NCBI GenBank assembly: GCA_963666705.2
Contig: CAXXKO010000011.1
Coordinates: 83,203-147,202 of the forward strand
DNA length: 64,000 nucleotides
Source: G963666705 sp963666705
Lineage (GTDB): Bacteria; Pseudomonadota; Alphaproteobacteria; CADEGL01
Direction of reading: 5' to 3'
Shown here: one piece after another, positions 8,538 through 17,385 of the stretch
Position numbering within the stretch: position 1 is the first letter of the stretch
How the letters are laid out: every line of letters starts with the position of its first letter
The notes under the pieces: generated by a model
The model's database searches: none
Told to the model about the DNA's origin: nothing
Seen by the model: the letters and a program-made list of their open reading frames with translations, nothing else
Position numbers and translations under genes: made by a program

Positions 8538-10033
8538 GCGCCGAGCCCCGACAGCAGGCTCATGTACGACTTGGCGGACGTCATCGCGACCCGGGCGCGC
8601 GGCAGATACGGATAGACGTCGAGGTTGAGCCTGGGCGGCCGCCGCTCGATGCGGCACAGTACCAGGTGCTTCACCGCATCAAAGCCGATTGCGCCGAGCC
8701 GCAGGGCGTCGCCGACCGCACCCTCGACCTCCTCGAGCCGGAAGGTCTCCAGTAGACGGAGCACCTGGACGTACTCGCGCTTGCCTGCCTTGCCCATACG
8801 AGCTTCGAGGAGCCGCCGCAGAGTGATGAAGGCCTCGGGCAGGTCCCAGCCCGCCAATGGCGCGGCCTGGTCGAGGGCGCCGATCTTCTGCTCGATCAAG
8901 GGCAGGTAATGCAGCGGGTCGAAGATCAGGTCCTCGCTGTCGTAGGACCGGCGGTGCCGGGCGATCACCTCGGCCCCGCAGCTGATCACCACCTCATCGA
9001 CGTAGCCCCGGATGAGCACCTCACGGTGGCCGTAGGCCACGGGCACGGAATAGTCGTTGCTGCGGTAACGCACCAGCGACAGCGAACTCGCCCGTCCAGG
9101 GCGCTTATCGCAGGCATCATAGGGAGCAGGCGGCAATGGCAAGAGAACTTGACGATCCCGCTCGAGACGCTCGCCGATGGTCTCCTTGTGGCCCCGCAGC
9201 CGCGCCGCCTGGCGCCGGCGGCACTGTTCGGCGAGAGCATCGTTGAGGGCCGCGAAGCTCTCGGCACGCGGGACGGGGACCAGGAAGTTCCGCCGGATGA
9301 AGCCGACCAGTCCCTCGACCTTGCCCTTGTCGTTGCCCTTGCCCGGCCGGCCGAACCTGTCCTCGAACAGATAGTGGGACTGAAGCTCCGTGAAGACGCG
9401 CGTTCGCTGCCGCTTCCCATCGCCCAGGATCCGGGCAACCGCCAGCTTGGTGTTGTCGTACAGGATGGATCGGGGGACGCCGCCGAAGAAGGCAAACGCC
9501 GCGTTGTGGCCATCGCAGAATGCTTCGGTCGTCTCCGCCGGATAGGCCGCAACAAAGCAACCATCACTGTGGGGAAGGTCGAAGGCAAGGAAGTGGATCT
9601 TCCGTAACGCGCCGCCGATCACCGCCATCGCTTCGCCGAAGTCCGCCTGGGCGTGACCGGGGGAATGGGAGAGTGGCACGAACACCTCACGCGACCGAAG
9701 CCCCTGCTCACGAACGTAGTCCTTCACGATGGTGTAGCCGCCCGTGAAACCGTACTCGTCCCGGAGGCGGTCGAAGATGCGCTTCGCAGTGTGCCGTTGC
9801 TTGCGGTGGCTGGTCCGATCGTCTTCCAAGATCCGATCGATGATTCCCGTGAACGGACCCAGCTTTGGCCGCCTCGGCGGCGCGCTTCGGCGATACCCTG
9901 GCGGCACCGAGAACGACAGCATCTTACGGACCGTCTTGCGGTCTACACCAAACACCCGCGAGGCCTCGCGGGTGCTCATCCCCTCGACATGACACGCCCG
10001 CCGAACCCGTGCGTACAACTCCACCCGATACAT
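8534..10033 (-). CDS. istA: IS21-family transposase IstA
   Basis: This is the 499-residue DDE transposase of the element. The start MYRVELYARVRRACHVEG at 10033 was chosen because it aligns with the other IstA in the window; an ATG 18 codons upstream is possible. The N-terminal helix-turn-helix reads REASRVFGVDRKTVRKML. The integrase core carries HAQADFGEAM, FFGGVPRSILYDNTK and GKGNDKGKVEGLVG. The frame is intact and is translationally coupled to istB by a 4-bp overlap. Confidence 0.93.
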   Translation of the reverse strand: MYRVELYARVRRACHVEGMSTREASRVFGVDRKTVRKMLSFSVPPGYRRSAPPRRPKLGPFTGIIDRILEDDRTSHRKQRHTAKRIFDRLRDEYGFTGGYTIVKDYVREQGLRSREVFVPLSHSPGHAQADFGEAMAVIGGALRKIHFLAFDLPHSDGCFVAAYPAETTEAFCDGHNAAFAFFGGVPRSILYDNTKLAVARILGDGKRQRTRVFTELQSHYLFEDRFGRPGKGNDKGKVEGLVGFIRRNFLVPVPRAESFAALNDALAEQCRRRQAARLRGHKETIGERLERDRQVLLPLPPAPYDACDKRPGRASSLSLVRYRSNDYSVPVAYGHREVLIRGYVDEVVISCGAEVIARHRRSYDSEDLIFDPLHYLPLIEQKIGALDQAAPLAGWDLPEAFITLRRLLEARMGKAGKREYVQVLRLLETFRLEEVEGAVGDALRLGAIGFDAVKHLVLCRIERRPPRLNLDVYPYLPRARVAMTSAKSYMSLLSGLGA

Positions 10034-10151
10034 CCCCCCCGCCTTCCAGTCAGAGCAACCCTGACAGAAGGCTATACGCGGTCCCATTTTGGTCCGCCGC
10101 AGCCGGATCGACCGGCCGCTTCAGTGGGGGATTATTGCTCTGCCGTTCTCA

Positions 10152-11217
10152 GGTCTCCTCGCCCGAGAATATCCTGTGGCTCTCGGGCTACCAGGCCAAG
10201 GGCATCTTCGCCTTCCAGATGCTCATGGTGCCGGCGGCGGGGGACGTGCGGCTCGTCACCCGCGGCATCGAGACCGGCAACGTCCGCTGCATGCCCGAGG
10301 ACGCGGTGGTGGACGCCTTCGAGACCTATGGCGACACGACAGCGCCAGTGGCGACGGCCGCTTCCCTGGTGCGGGGCGAATACGGGGGCGCCCACACCGT
10401 CGGCGTCGAGAAGGTCAATCCCTTCCTGGGCGCGGCGCGGCTCGAGGCGCTCTCGGCGGCGCTCGACGGGCACAGCTTCAAGGACGCGAGCCACCTGGTC
10501 GACCGGGTGCGCCTCGTCAAGTCGCCGGCGGAGATCGAGTGCTTCCGCCGCTCCGCCGCCATCACCGACGCGGCCATGCTGGAGACCATCGACGCGGTCG
10601 CGGTCGGCGCGACGGACCGCGAGATCGCGGCCACCGCCCTCGCCAGCCTGATGCGGGGCGGCAGCGAGTACTGCGCCACCTGGCCCAACGTCATGGTGGG
10701 CTGGCGCGGCGGCCTCGCCCATGCCGGCTGGGATGGCACGCGGGTGGCGGCGGGCGAGCCCGTGGCCCTCGAGTTCGCCGCGTCGGTGGAGCGCTACCAC
10801 GCGCCGATCTTCCGCACGGTGATCCCCGGCGCGCCCAACGCGGAGGTCGGCCGGATCGCGGGCTGCATCACCGAGGCCCACGACGCCGGCCTGGCCGCCA
10901 TGGGCCCGGGCAAGACCGTCGCCGCGGTGGACGCCGCGATCCGCGAGGTCGTCACCGAGGCGGGCTGCGCGCGCTATGCCCACTCGCGCTTCGGCTACAG
11001 CCTCGGCCTCGCCTTCCCGCCGACCTGGGCCCAGTCCCTGTCGGTCGATATCGTGCCCGGCTCCGAGACGGTCTTCGAGCCCAACATGCTCTTCCACATC
11101 CTCATCTACCTGCTCGAGCCGGCCACCTTCGGCGTCGCCACCAGCGCCACCGTGCTCGTCACCGAGACCGGCATCGAGCCCCTGACCAGGAGCCCCAAGG
11201 CGCCGGTTTTCGTTTGA
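10152..11217 (+). pseudogene. M24 creatinase/ectoine-hydrolase-like gene, 3' part
   Basis: This part continues the gene at 7478. It starts with the second copy of the target repeat (10152-10157) and then SPENILWLSGYQAKGIF. The pita-bread catalytic domain follows. Where metal-dependent aminopeptidases carry two aspartates, this protein has VALEFAASVERYHAP, as in creatinase and ectoine hydrolase (DoeA/EutD) types; SRFGYSLGLAFPPTWA also fits that group. The expected activity is hydrolysis of a C-N bond in a small molecule, not a peptide. Without precise excision the gene product is split. Its position beside the importer and HyuAB genes suggests it belonged to the same pathway. Confidence 0.85.
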
Positions 11218-11276
11218 TGGATAGCGTTCTCCCGGCTGGCCGCTGACCTGAAGAAGCCGATCGCCGCAGCTTGGTA

Positions 11277-12194
11277 TCAGCGCGGCGCCGGGTGGTGCGC
11301 GACCCAATGGCGCGCGATGTCGACGCCGCGGGCGATCCACACCTCGTCGTGCCCGAGCACGTAATCGAGGAAGCGCTCGAGGCCCGCGGCGCGGGCCGGC
11401 CGGCCGATGACCCGGTCGTGCAGACCCAGCGCCATCATCTTCGGCTCGCTTCCGCCCTCCCGGTAAAGCATGTCGAAAGCGTCCTTCATGTAGGTGAAGA
11501 AGTCGTCCGCGGTCACGAAGCCCCGGTGCTCGTTGAAGCGGTTGTCGTTGGTCTCGTAGGACATGGGAATGACGAGGTGCGGCTTGCCGCCGACCTCGAC
11601 CCAGTAGGGCAGCTCGTCGTTGAGCGCGTCCCGGTCGTAGAGGAAGCCGCCCTCCTCGACCAGGAGGCGCCTGGTGTTGGGGCTCGGCCGGCCCGTCATC
11701 CACCCGACGGGGCGCTCGCCCGTCAGGCTGGCCAGCCCTTCGACGGCGCGCTGGATGTGCTCGCGCTCGACCGCCTCCGGGACGTGCTGATAGTCGATCC
11801 AGCGCCAGCCGTGGCTGACCATCTCGTGGCCCGCCTCCATCATCGCGCGGGCGACCTCGCGGTTGCGCTCGACCGCCATCACGACGGCCCAGACGCTGAC
11901 CTTGATGTCCCGTTCGGCGAGGATGCGCAAAATGCGCCACACGCCCCGGCGGCTACCGTACTCGAAGCTCGATTCGGGGATCATGCCGCGCGCGCCCGGC
12001 ACGGCGGGGAAGCCCGTATCCGTCAGCATGCCCTCGGACGCCGGGTCGCCGTGGAGAATGCTGTTCTCGCCGCCGCCCTCGTAGTTGAGGGCGATGGTCA
12101 GGGCCACGCGCGCCCCGCCCGGCCACTTGGGATCCGGCGGGTTGGCGCCATAGCCCACCATGTCGCGCGGGTAGGGTCCGTCGGATGCGGTCAT
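11277..12194 (-). CDS. PuuE-like (allantoinase-type) polysaccharide-deacetylase-fold hydrolase
   Basis: This is a cyclic amide or deacetylase-fold hydrolase of 305 residues. The order YPRDMVGYGANPPDPKW, NYEGGGENSILHGDPASE, FEYGSRRGVWRI and SHGWRWIDY is that of PuuE, the metal-independent allantoinase described in Pseudomonas. The usual metal-binding aspartate of the polysaccharide deacetylases is replaced, as in PuuE. The start at 12194 is the ATG that leads directly into the family N terminus. It is the last gene of the minus-strand run and lies 44 bp after the ABC transporter gene. Real substrate: allantoin is possible, but the neighbours suggest another cyclic amide. Confidence 0.75.
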   Translation of the reverse strand: MTASDGPYPRDMVGYGANPPDPKWPGGARVALTIALNYEGGGENSILHGDPASEGMLTDTGFPAVPGARGMIPESSFEYGSRRGVWRILRILAERDIKVSVWAVVMAVERNREVARAMMEAGHEMVSHGWRWIDYQHVPEAVEREHIQRAVEGLASLTGERPVGWMTGRPSPNTRRLLVEEGGFLYDRDALNDELPYWVEVGGKPHLVIPMSYETNDNRFNEHRGFVTADDFFTYMKDAFDMLYREGGSEPKMMALGLHDRVIGRPARAAGLERFLDYVLGHDEVWIARGVDIARHWVAHHPAPR

Positions 12195-12238
12195 ACCCGC
12201 CTCCCCGTCACTCGGGCCGCCGGCCACCGGGGCCGGCC

Positions 12239-14035
12239 TCAGAACGTCCCAGCCTCGCGCTCGACCAGCTGGAGAAACCGCCGGGTGCGCTCCTGGGTCG
12301 GATTGCCGAGCACCTGCGCGGGCGTGCCTTCCTCGACAATCCGCCCCTCGTCCATGAAAATGACGTGGTCCGCCACGTTCTGGGCGAAGCGAATTTCGTG
12401 GGTCACCACGATCATGGTCATGCCCGCCTCGGCCAGGAGGCGGATGACGGCCAGCACCTCCGAGACCAGCTCCGGGTCGAGCGCCGAGGTGGGCTCGTCG
12501 AACAGCATGAGCTTCGGCGAGATGGCGAGCGCGCGGGCAATGGCGACCCGCTGCTGCTGGCCGCCCGAGAGCCTGTGCGGCAGGTGGTCGGCATGCTGGC
12601 CGAGGCCCACGCCGGAGAGCAGCCTCATGCCCATGTCGCGCGCGGCGCCGGCATCCTGGCCATAGACGTGGATCGGCGATTCGATGACGTTCTCGAGCGC
12701 CGTCAGATGGTCGAACAAGTTGAAGTGCTGGAACAACATGCCGATGCGCGCATTCGCGCGCGCCTTGGAGAGGTGGCGCGTCGGCCGCAACCGGCCGCCG
12801 GCTTTCTCGTAGCCGACATACTCCCCATCCACGGTGATCTCGCCCTGGTCCATCTTCTCGAGGTGATTGATGAGGCGCAGGAAGGTGCTCTTGCCCGAGC
12901 CGCTCGGCCCCATGATGGTCACCACCTGGCCGCGCTTAACCGTGAGGTCGACACCGCGCAGGACCTCGTTGTGGCCGTAGGACTTATGGACGTCCTTGCA
13001 CACCACGAACGGTTCGTCCGACTCGCCATCCCCGGCCGCCCGCCCGGCCATCAGCGATTCGATCCACGCGGCGCGGGAGACGGAGCCCGGGTCGGGCCCC
13101 CCGACCGTCGCGGGCGCCGCGGCCGCGGCGACGAGTGACGGCCGCGCGACCGGTGGCGGCGGGCCGCGGAAGCCGAAGAACCGGCCGAGCGCCGTATCGG
13201 CGCCGGGCAGCGGCTCCTTCTCCAGGCTGAAGCGGCGCTCGATTATCGCCTGGGCGATCGAGATGGCGCTGGTCAGCACCAGGTAGATGACGGCCGCGGC
13301 CGCGAACACCGTGAAGAACTTGAAGTTCTGCCCCACGATCTGCTGGGCGCGGAAGGTCAGCTCGTTGACGAAGATGACGGAGGCGATCGCCGTCAGCTTC
13401 AGCATGCTGATGGTGTCGTTGGTGATCGCCGGCACGATGGCCCGCAATGCCTGGGGCATGATGATGCGCCGCAGGGTGAGTACCGGCCCCATGCCGAGCG
13501 AGGCGGCGGCGATCCGCTGATCGCGGCTCACCGACAGGATGCCGCCCCTGATGATCTCGGCGCTGAAGGCCGCCTCGTTGAGCGCGAAGGCGATCACCGC
13601 CGTCGTGAAGGTGCCGAACTTGAGGCCGACCAGGGGCAGGGCGTCGAAGATGAACACGAGCTGGAGCAGCTGAGGGGTGCCGCGCGCGAACCAGATATAG
13701 ATCCAGGCGAGGACGCTCAGCGGCCAGAACGTGCTCAAGCGCATGAGCGCCAGGAGGAGGCCGAGGAACAGGCCGACGGTCATGGCCACGCCGGTGATTT
13801 CCACCGCCAGGATGGCGCCGTCGATCAGGAATGACGACGTGACGTAGGACAGGAACTCCGAGAACCAGCCGAGGAAGCCGCTATCGTCGACGACCTTGCG
13901 CGCGCCGCCCGTGGCCAGCTCCTGCAGCGAGAGCCCTTCCTGGGCGAGGGCGGGGCCGACGGCGAACGCGGCCAGCAGGGCCCAGAGCCCGATCAGGAGG
14001 CCCTGGGCCCGGCCGGCGGACACGGTCACCCGCAC
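12239..14035 (-). CDS. Polar amino acid-type ABC transporter, permease fused to ATPase
   Basis: This 598-residue protein joins two subunits. Residues 1-30 are a signal-like segment, followed by a HisM/GlnP-type permease domain with several membrane helices (about 60-275). A proline/alanine-rich linker (about 290-345) leads to a HisP/GlnQ-type ATPase. Walker A is GPSGSGKST, the signature is RLSGGQQQRVAIARAL, and Walker B is LMLFDEPTSALDP. Permease and ATPase are normally separate proteins, so the fusion is unusual. It works with the binding protein encoded 55 bp upstream (14091-14966). Confidence 0.88.
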   Translation of the reverse strand: MRVTVSAGRAQGLLIGLWALLAAFAVGPALAQEGLSLQELATGGARKVVDDSGFLGWFSEFLSYVTSSFLIDGAILAVEITGVAMTVGLFLGLLLALMRLSTFWPLSVLAWIYIWFARGTPQLLQLVFIFDALPLVGLKFGTFTTAVIAFALNEAAFSAEIIRGGILSVSRDQRIAAASLGMGPVLTLRRIIMPQALRAIVPAITNDTISMLKLTAIASVIFVNELTFRAQQIVGQNFKFFTVFAAAAVIYLVLTSAISIAQAIIERRFSLEKEPLPGADTALGRFFGFRGPPPPVARPSLVAAAAAPATVGGPDPGSVSRAAWIESLMAGRAAGDGESDEPFVVCKDVHKSYGHNEVLRGVDLTVKRGQVVTIMGPSGSGKSTFLRLINHLEKMDQGEITVDGEYVGYEKAGGRLRPTRHLSKARANARIGMLFQHFNLFDHLTALENVIESPIHVYGQDAGAARDMGMRLLSGVGLGQHADHLPHRLSGGQQQRVAIARALAISPKLMLFDEPTSALDPELVSEVLAVIRLLAEAGMTMIVVTHEIRFAQNVADHVIFMDEGRIVEEGTPAQVLGNPTQERTRRFLQLVEREAGTF

Positions 14036-14090
14036 CCCTTCAGCCGCCCGGAATGCATGCCGGCGCTTCCACGCGGCGACGCGACACCGC

Positions 14091-14966
14091 TCAGTCCGTC
14101 AGGACTTCCATCGGCAGCTGCAGGTCCGCGTCCATTCCGTACTTCTCGAACAAGGCCTTCTGCGTGCCGTCCTCCTGGGCCGCGTCGATGCCGTCGGCGA
14201 TGGCGCGCAGGACGTCGTCGTTGCCGTTGGCGACGGCCGCGCCGATCTTGAATCCACTCAGGATCCAGAAAGCGCGGGCAAAGGTCTCCGGGTTCTCGGC
14301 CACCATGTTGTCGACGAGCACCAGGTCGCTGAGCATGATGTCCGTGCGCGTGTTCTGAACGAGGCGATAGCCCGCCGCCACGTCGGGATAGGTCTTGATT
14401 TCGACGGGCTCCTTGCCGGCGTCCGTGCATTCCTGGCTTTTCTCACGCATGGCGGCTTCTTCCACCGTGCCCAGCCCGACCGCGACGTCGTTCCCGCACA
14501 TGTCCTCGAAACCCTTGATGTTCTTCGGGTTTCCAGCCTGAGTCAGGGCGCCCGTAAGGGCCTGCATGTAGATCACGTAATCGACCCTCTCGGCCCGCTC
14601 GGCGGTATAGTAGAGGTCGTCCCACATGACGTCGATCTGACCGGCGATGACGGCCGGCAGCAGGCCGGACCAGCCGCCCAGGAAGAACTCGATCTCGACC
14701 CCGGCGCACGCGAACACCGCGCGCGCAAAATCGGCGTCGAAGCCGATCACGTTCTCGAAGTTGTTCGCGTCGCGGAACACGTAGGGCGGGGTCTGCGGAT
14801 CGGCCCCGATCCGCAGGGTCTTGCCCGCGATGCTCGGATATTTCTCGGCAACCTTCTCAGGCTCGCACTTGCGGTGGCCGGCCGCCGCCGGCGTCGCCGC
14901 CGCAACGCTCAGGGCGGCCGCGAAGACGGTGCCCAACGCAATTCCAAGCCATTTCGATTTCAACAT
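14091..14966 (-). CDS. Periplasmic amino acid-type substrate-binding protein
   Basis: This is the solute-binding component (family 3) of the ABC importer. The start at 14966 follows a good ribosome site (aggagcaatc). A signal peptide covers the first 29 residues (KSKWLGIALGTVFAAALSVA...AAAG). The mature protein shows family 3 elements: LRIGADPQTPPYVFRD, GFDADFARAVF, then LPAVIAGQIDVMWDDLYYTAER. It has several cysteines, probably in disulfides. The ligand cannot be read from sequence; the pathway genes around it suggest an imported nitrogen compound. Confidence 0.85.
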   Translation of the reverse strand: MLKSKWLGIALGTVFAAALSVAAATPAAAGHRKCEPEKVAEKYPSIAGKTLRIGADPQTPPYVFRDANNFENVIGFDADFARAVFACAGVEIEFFLGGWSGLLPAVIAGQIDVMWDDLYYTAERAERVDYVIYMQALTGALTQAGNPKNIKGFEDMCGNDVAVGLGTVEEAAMREKSQECTDAGKEPVEIKTYPDVAAGYRLVQNTRTDIMLSDLVLVDNMVAENPETFARAFWILSGFKIGAAVANGNDDVLRAIADGIDAAQEDGTQKALFEKYGMDADLQLPMEVLTD

Positions 14967-15312
14967 GATTGCTCCTCCCCAATGCACGTAAACGCGACCG
15001 CTTCCACGGTCCCCTCAGGCCCAAAACGGTATAATGCCGCCGGCACCCGCAACCATACCACCGAAGATACGCCGGCCCAACACACGTGCAAGGCACTCCA
15101 CGGTGCCCTGTCTCACGCCGCATGATGCCATCTTCTTCCGGGAAAAACGCCCTCCCTGGCCCTCTGCAATCCCGACGGATCGGATCGGGTTATGCAGTCG
15201 TCGACACTCTACACAAACGGTCGAGGCACGCAACCCGCCCCGTTTCCGCCCCGGCTATTCCCGACCGCGCGGCACCGATATTCGCCGCCCGGCCGGAGAG
15301 GCACCTGCCCTA

Positions 15313-15576
15313 GTACCCACTTTCATAATTCCGTGTGCCATACGACGGCGCCCCGAGGTTCCCGGCTAGGAGGGTGGCGCGCCGTGATGCCGGGGCATCA
15401 CAAGCGGCGCGCGACGACGTCCGGGGGCCTCGGGACGCCGCCCTCTGGGTCGCTTTTCCCGCCCCCTCGGGGCGTCGAGGACGCTTGACGATGCCCCGGC
15501 ATCGCCGGCGCACCCCCTCCTGCCGAGGAGACGGGAAAAGCGATCGTATGGCACACGGAATTATGAAAGTGGGTAC
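15313..15576. repeat. MITE-A copy 3 (264 bp), between hyuB and the binding-protein gene
   Basis: This copy has the same length and the same terminal repeats as copy 1, again with TA on both sides inside CTA...TAG (15310-15313 and 15576-15579). It ends only about 9 bp after the hyuB stop codon. Its hairpin potential means it could end or process the transcript between hyuB and the importer genes. The remaining stretch 14967-15309 shows no gene and probably holds the importer promoter. Confidence 0.88.
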
Positions 15577-15585
15577 TAGGCCGCC

Positions 15586-17334
15586 TCAATCCTCGATGTC
15601 GAGGCCGTAGGTTTGCCGCGCCTTGGCGGCCGTGATCCAGCCCTCCTCGACATCCTTGCGCACGCGCGCGAGGTCGCGTTCGGCGGGGGGGCCGTAGCCG
15701 CCGCCACCGGCCGTCTCGGAGACGATCGATTCCCCGTCCGCGAGCACGAACTGGGCGCTCACGTCCGGTATTTCGATCAATCCGCCATCGCGTGTTCGCC
15801 TATAGTGGCGCGTGGGCGAGCCATCGAGCCCGCCGCGGGCTCCCTGGGCGGGGTTCAGAGTGCCGTCGGCCACGTAGCCCACTTCCATGTCGCAGCCGAG
15901 CGGCCCGTACTCGACGCGGAAGCCCGGCGCGCCGCGGAACCTTCCGGCGCCTCCGCTGTCGGCGATCATGCGCCGCTCGTGGACGATCATGGGGTGGTGG
16001 ACCTCGTCCACCTCGATGCTGTCGACCAGCGGCATGCCCGCGTTCCCCATGGTGAGCATGGTGAGCCAGCCGTCGGTGTGGGGGGTGCCGGGGCCGCCGC
16101 CGCCGGCCAGGATGACCTCGTTGCAGAACGGCGCCCCGCCCGCGCGCGGGTCGTTACCGGAGATGACCGCCCCGGACGCCGGGATGGCCGCGCCGCCGTC
16201 GGCCATGCCTATGCCCTCGCCGATCTCGGACAACGCGCGCTGCACGGCGCAGGTCACGCGGTCGCCGAGGTTGGTCGTGGCGACGGAGGTGCTGGTCGGA
16301 TGCCGGGGGATGCCGACGACGGCCCCTTCGCGCAGCAGCACGTCGACGCGCCGGTAGCTGCCGGCGTTGGGCGGAACCTGGTGGCCGACCGTATTGAAGA
16401 CCCCGACCATGGCGGCCGAGAGCGCACAGGCCTGCGACAGGTTGAGGCCGCAGGGATAGGCGTCGGGGTTATCGCGCAGATCCACGGTGATCCGGGCGTT
16501 CTCGCTGTCGACAATGACCTCGGCCTTGATTCTGATCCCCTCGGGCGGCGTGCCGGAGACCGGGTCGTGGGTGGCGGTGGCGCTCGCGCGGCCGCTCGGC
16601 ATCTGGCGCAGGGCCTGGGTCATCCGGGCTTCGCTGTAGTCGAACAGCTCGGCCGTGAATTCCCGGAGCGTCTCCCAGCCCACGTCCGCGCCCATCTCCA
16701 GCATCGCGCGCTCGCCGATGCGGGCGGCCCCCAGCATCGCCAGATAGTCGCCGCGCCATTGCTCGGGCACGCGGATGCGCATCTCGCACATACGGATGAT
16801 GTCCTCGATGTCCTGGTAGTCGCGCTGGATCCTGACCGCCGGGAAGATGAGGGCGCCCTCCTCGTACACGTCGCGCGCGGCGCCCATGTAGGTGGTCGGC
16901 ATCGAGTTGCCGCAATCCGCCTGGTGCGCCTTGGCGAGGACCGTGAAGCGGTGAATGCCGTCGTCGTCGATGACGGGCACCAGGAGGGTATGGTCGGCCG
17001 CGTGCGAGTTGCCGTGGTAGGGCGAGTTGTGAAGGAAGGCGTCGCCACGCCTGAGCACGGGGTGGAACTCCTTCATGGCCTTCGCCATCAGGTCCGCGCC
17101 GCGGAGGACGTGGATGGGATAGCATTCGGCGGCGGTGACCAGCTCGCAATCGGCCGTGACCACGCAGCACGAGAAGTCGCGCGCCATGTTGAGGACGCCC
17201 GAGCGTCCCGTCCGCAGCAGCGTGTTCGCCATCTTGGACGCCACGCTCTCGAACCGCTTGCCGAGGACGGCGAGGCGAACGCCGTCGTAAGCGCGCTCGA
17301 CACGCTCGGGCTTGGCTTTGGTCTTGGGCGCCAT
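15586..17334 (-). CDS. hyuB: Hydantoinase B/oxoprolinase-type subunit (HyuB)
   Basis: HyuB pairs with HyuA to open a cyclic amide (hydantoin, N-methylhydantoin, 5-oxoproline or oxindole type) at the cost of ATP. At 582 residues it has family length. Conserved parts visible include MANTLLRTGRSGVLNMARDF, HNSPYHGNSHAADHTLLVP, and a glycine-rich C-terminal half with ILAGGGGPGTPHTDGW and FRGAPGFRVEYGPLG. It follows hyuA by 51 bp. The acetone-carboxylase beta/alpha pair is related, but no gamma subunit is nearby, which favours a hydrolase. Confidence 0.88.
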   Translation of the reverse strand: MAPKTKAKPERVERAYDGVRLAVLGKRFESVASKMANTLLRTGRSGVLNMARDFSCCVVTADCELVTAAECYPIHVLRGADLMAKAMKEFHPVLRRGDAFLHNSPYHGNSHAADHTLLVPVIDDDGIHRFTVLAKAHQADCGNSMPTTYMGAARDVYEEGALIFPAVRIQRDYQDIEDIIRMCEMRIRVPEQWRGDYLAMLGAARIGERAMLEMGADVGWETLREFTAELFDYSEARMTQALRQMPSGRASATATHDPVSGTPPEGIRIKAEVIVDSENARITVDLRDNPDAYPCGLNLSQACALSAAMVGVFNTVGHQVPPNAGSYRRVDVLLREGAVVGIPRHPTSTSVATTNLGDRVTCAVQRALSEIGEGIGMADGGAAIPASGAVISGNDPRAGGAPFCNEVILAGGGGPGTPHTDGWLTMLTMGNAGMPLVDSIEVDEVHHPMIVHERRMIADSGGAGRFRGAPGFRVEYGPLGCDMEVGYVADGTLNPAQGARGGLDGSPTRHYRRTRDGGLIEIPDVSAQFVLADGESIVSETAGGGGYGPPAERDLARVRKDVEEGWITAAKARQTYGLDIED

Positions 17335-17385
17335 GACAACGTCCTCCGCAATCGTTCGAGGGTTTCTCGGTCGTTCGAGGGTCTC

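Larger units (their letters stand above)
7582..10151 (-). mobile_element. IS21-family element, complete (2570 bp), inside an M24 gene
   Basis: The left end TGTCAATGGCGGAGC and the right end (complement TGAGAACGGCAGAGC) agree at 11 of 15 positions, and both ends are flanked by a 6-bp direct repeat, ggtctc. Inside are istA and istB on the minus strand with overlapping ends, the normal IS21 order. The element has everything it needs to move. It is the only complete element in the window that does not sit at CTAG. Confidence 0.93.
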
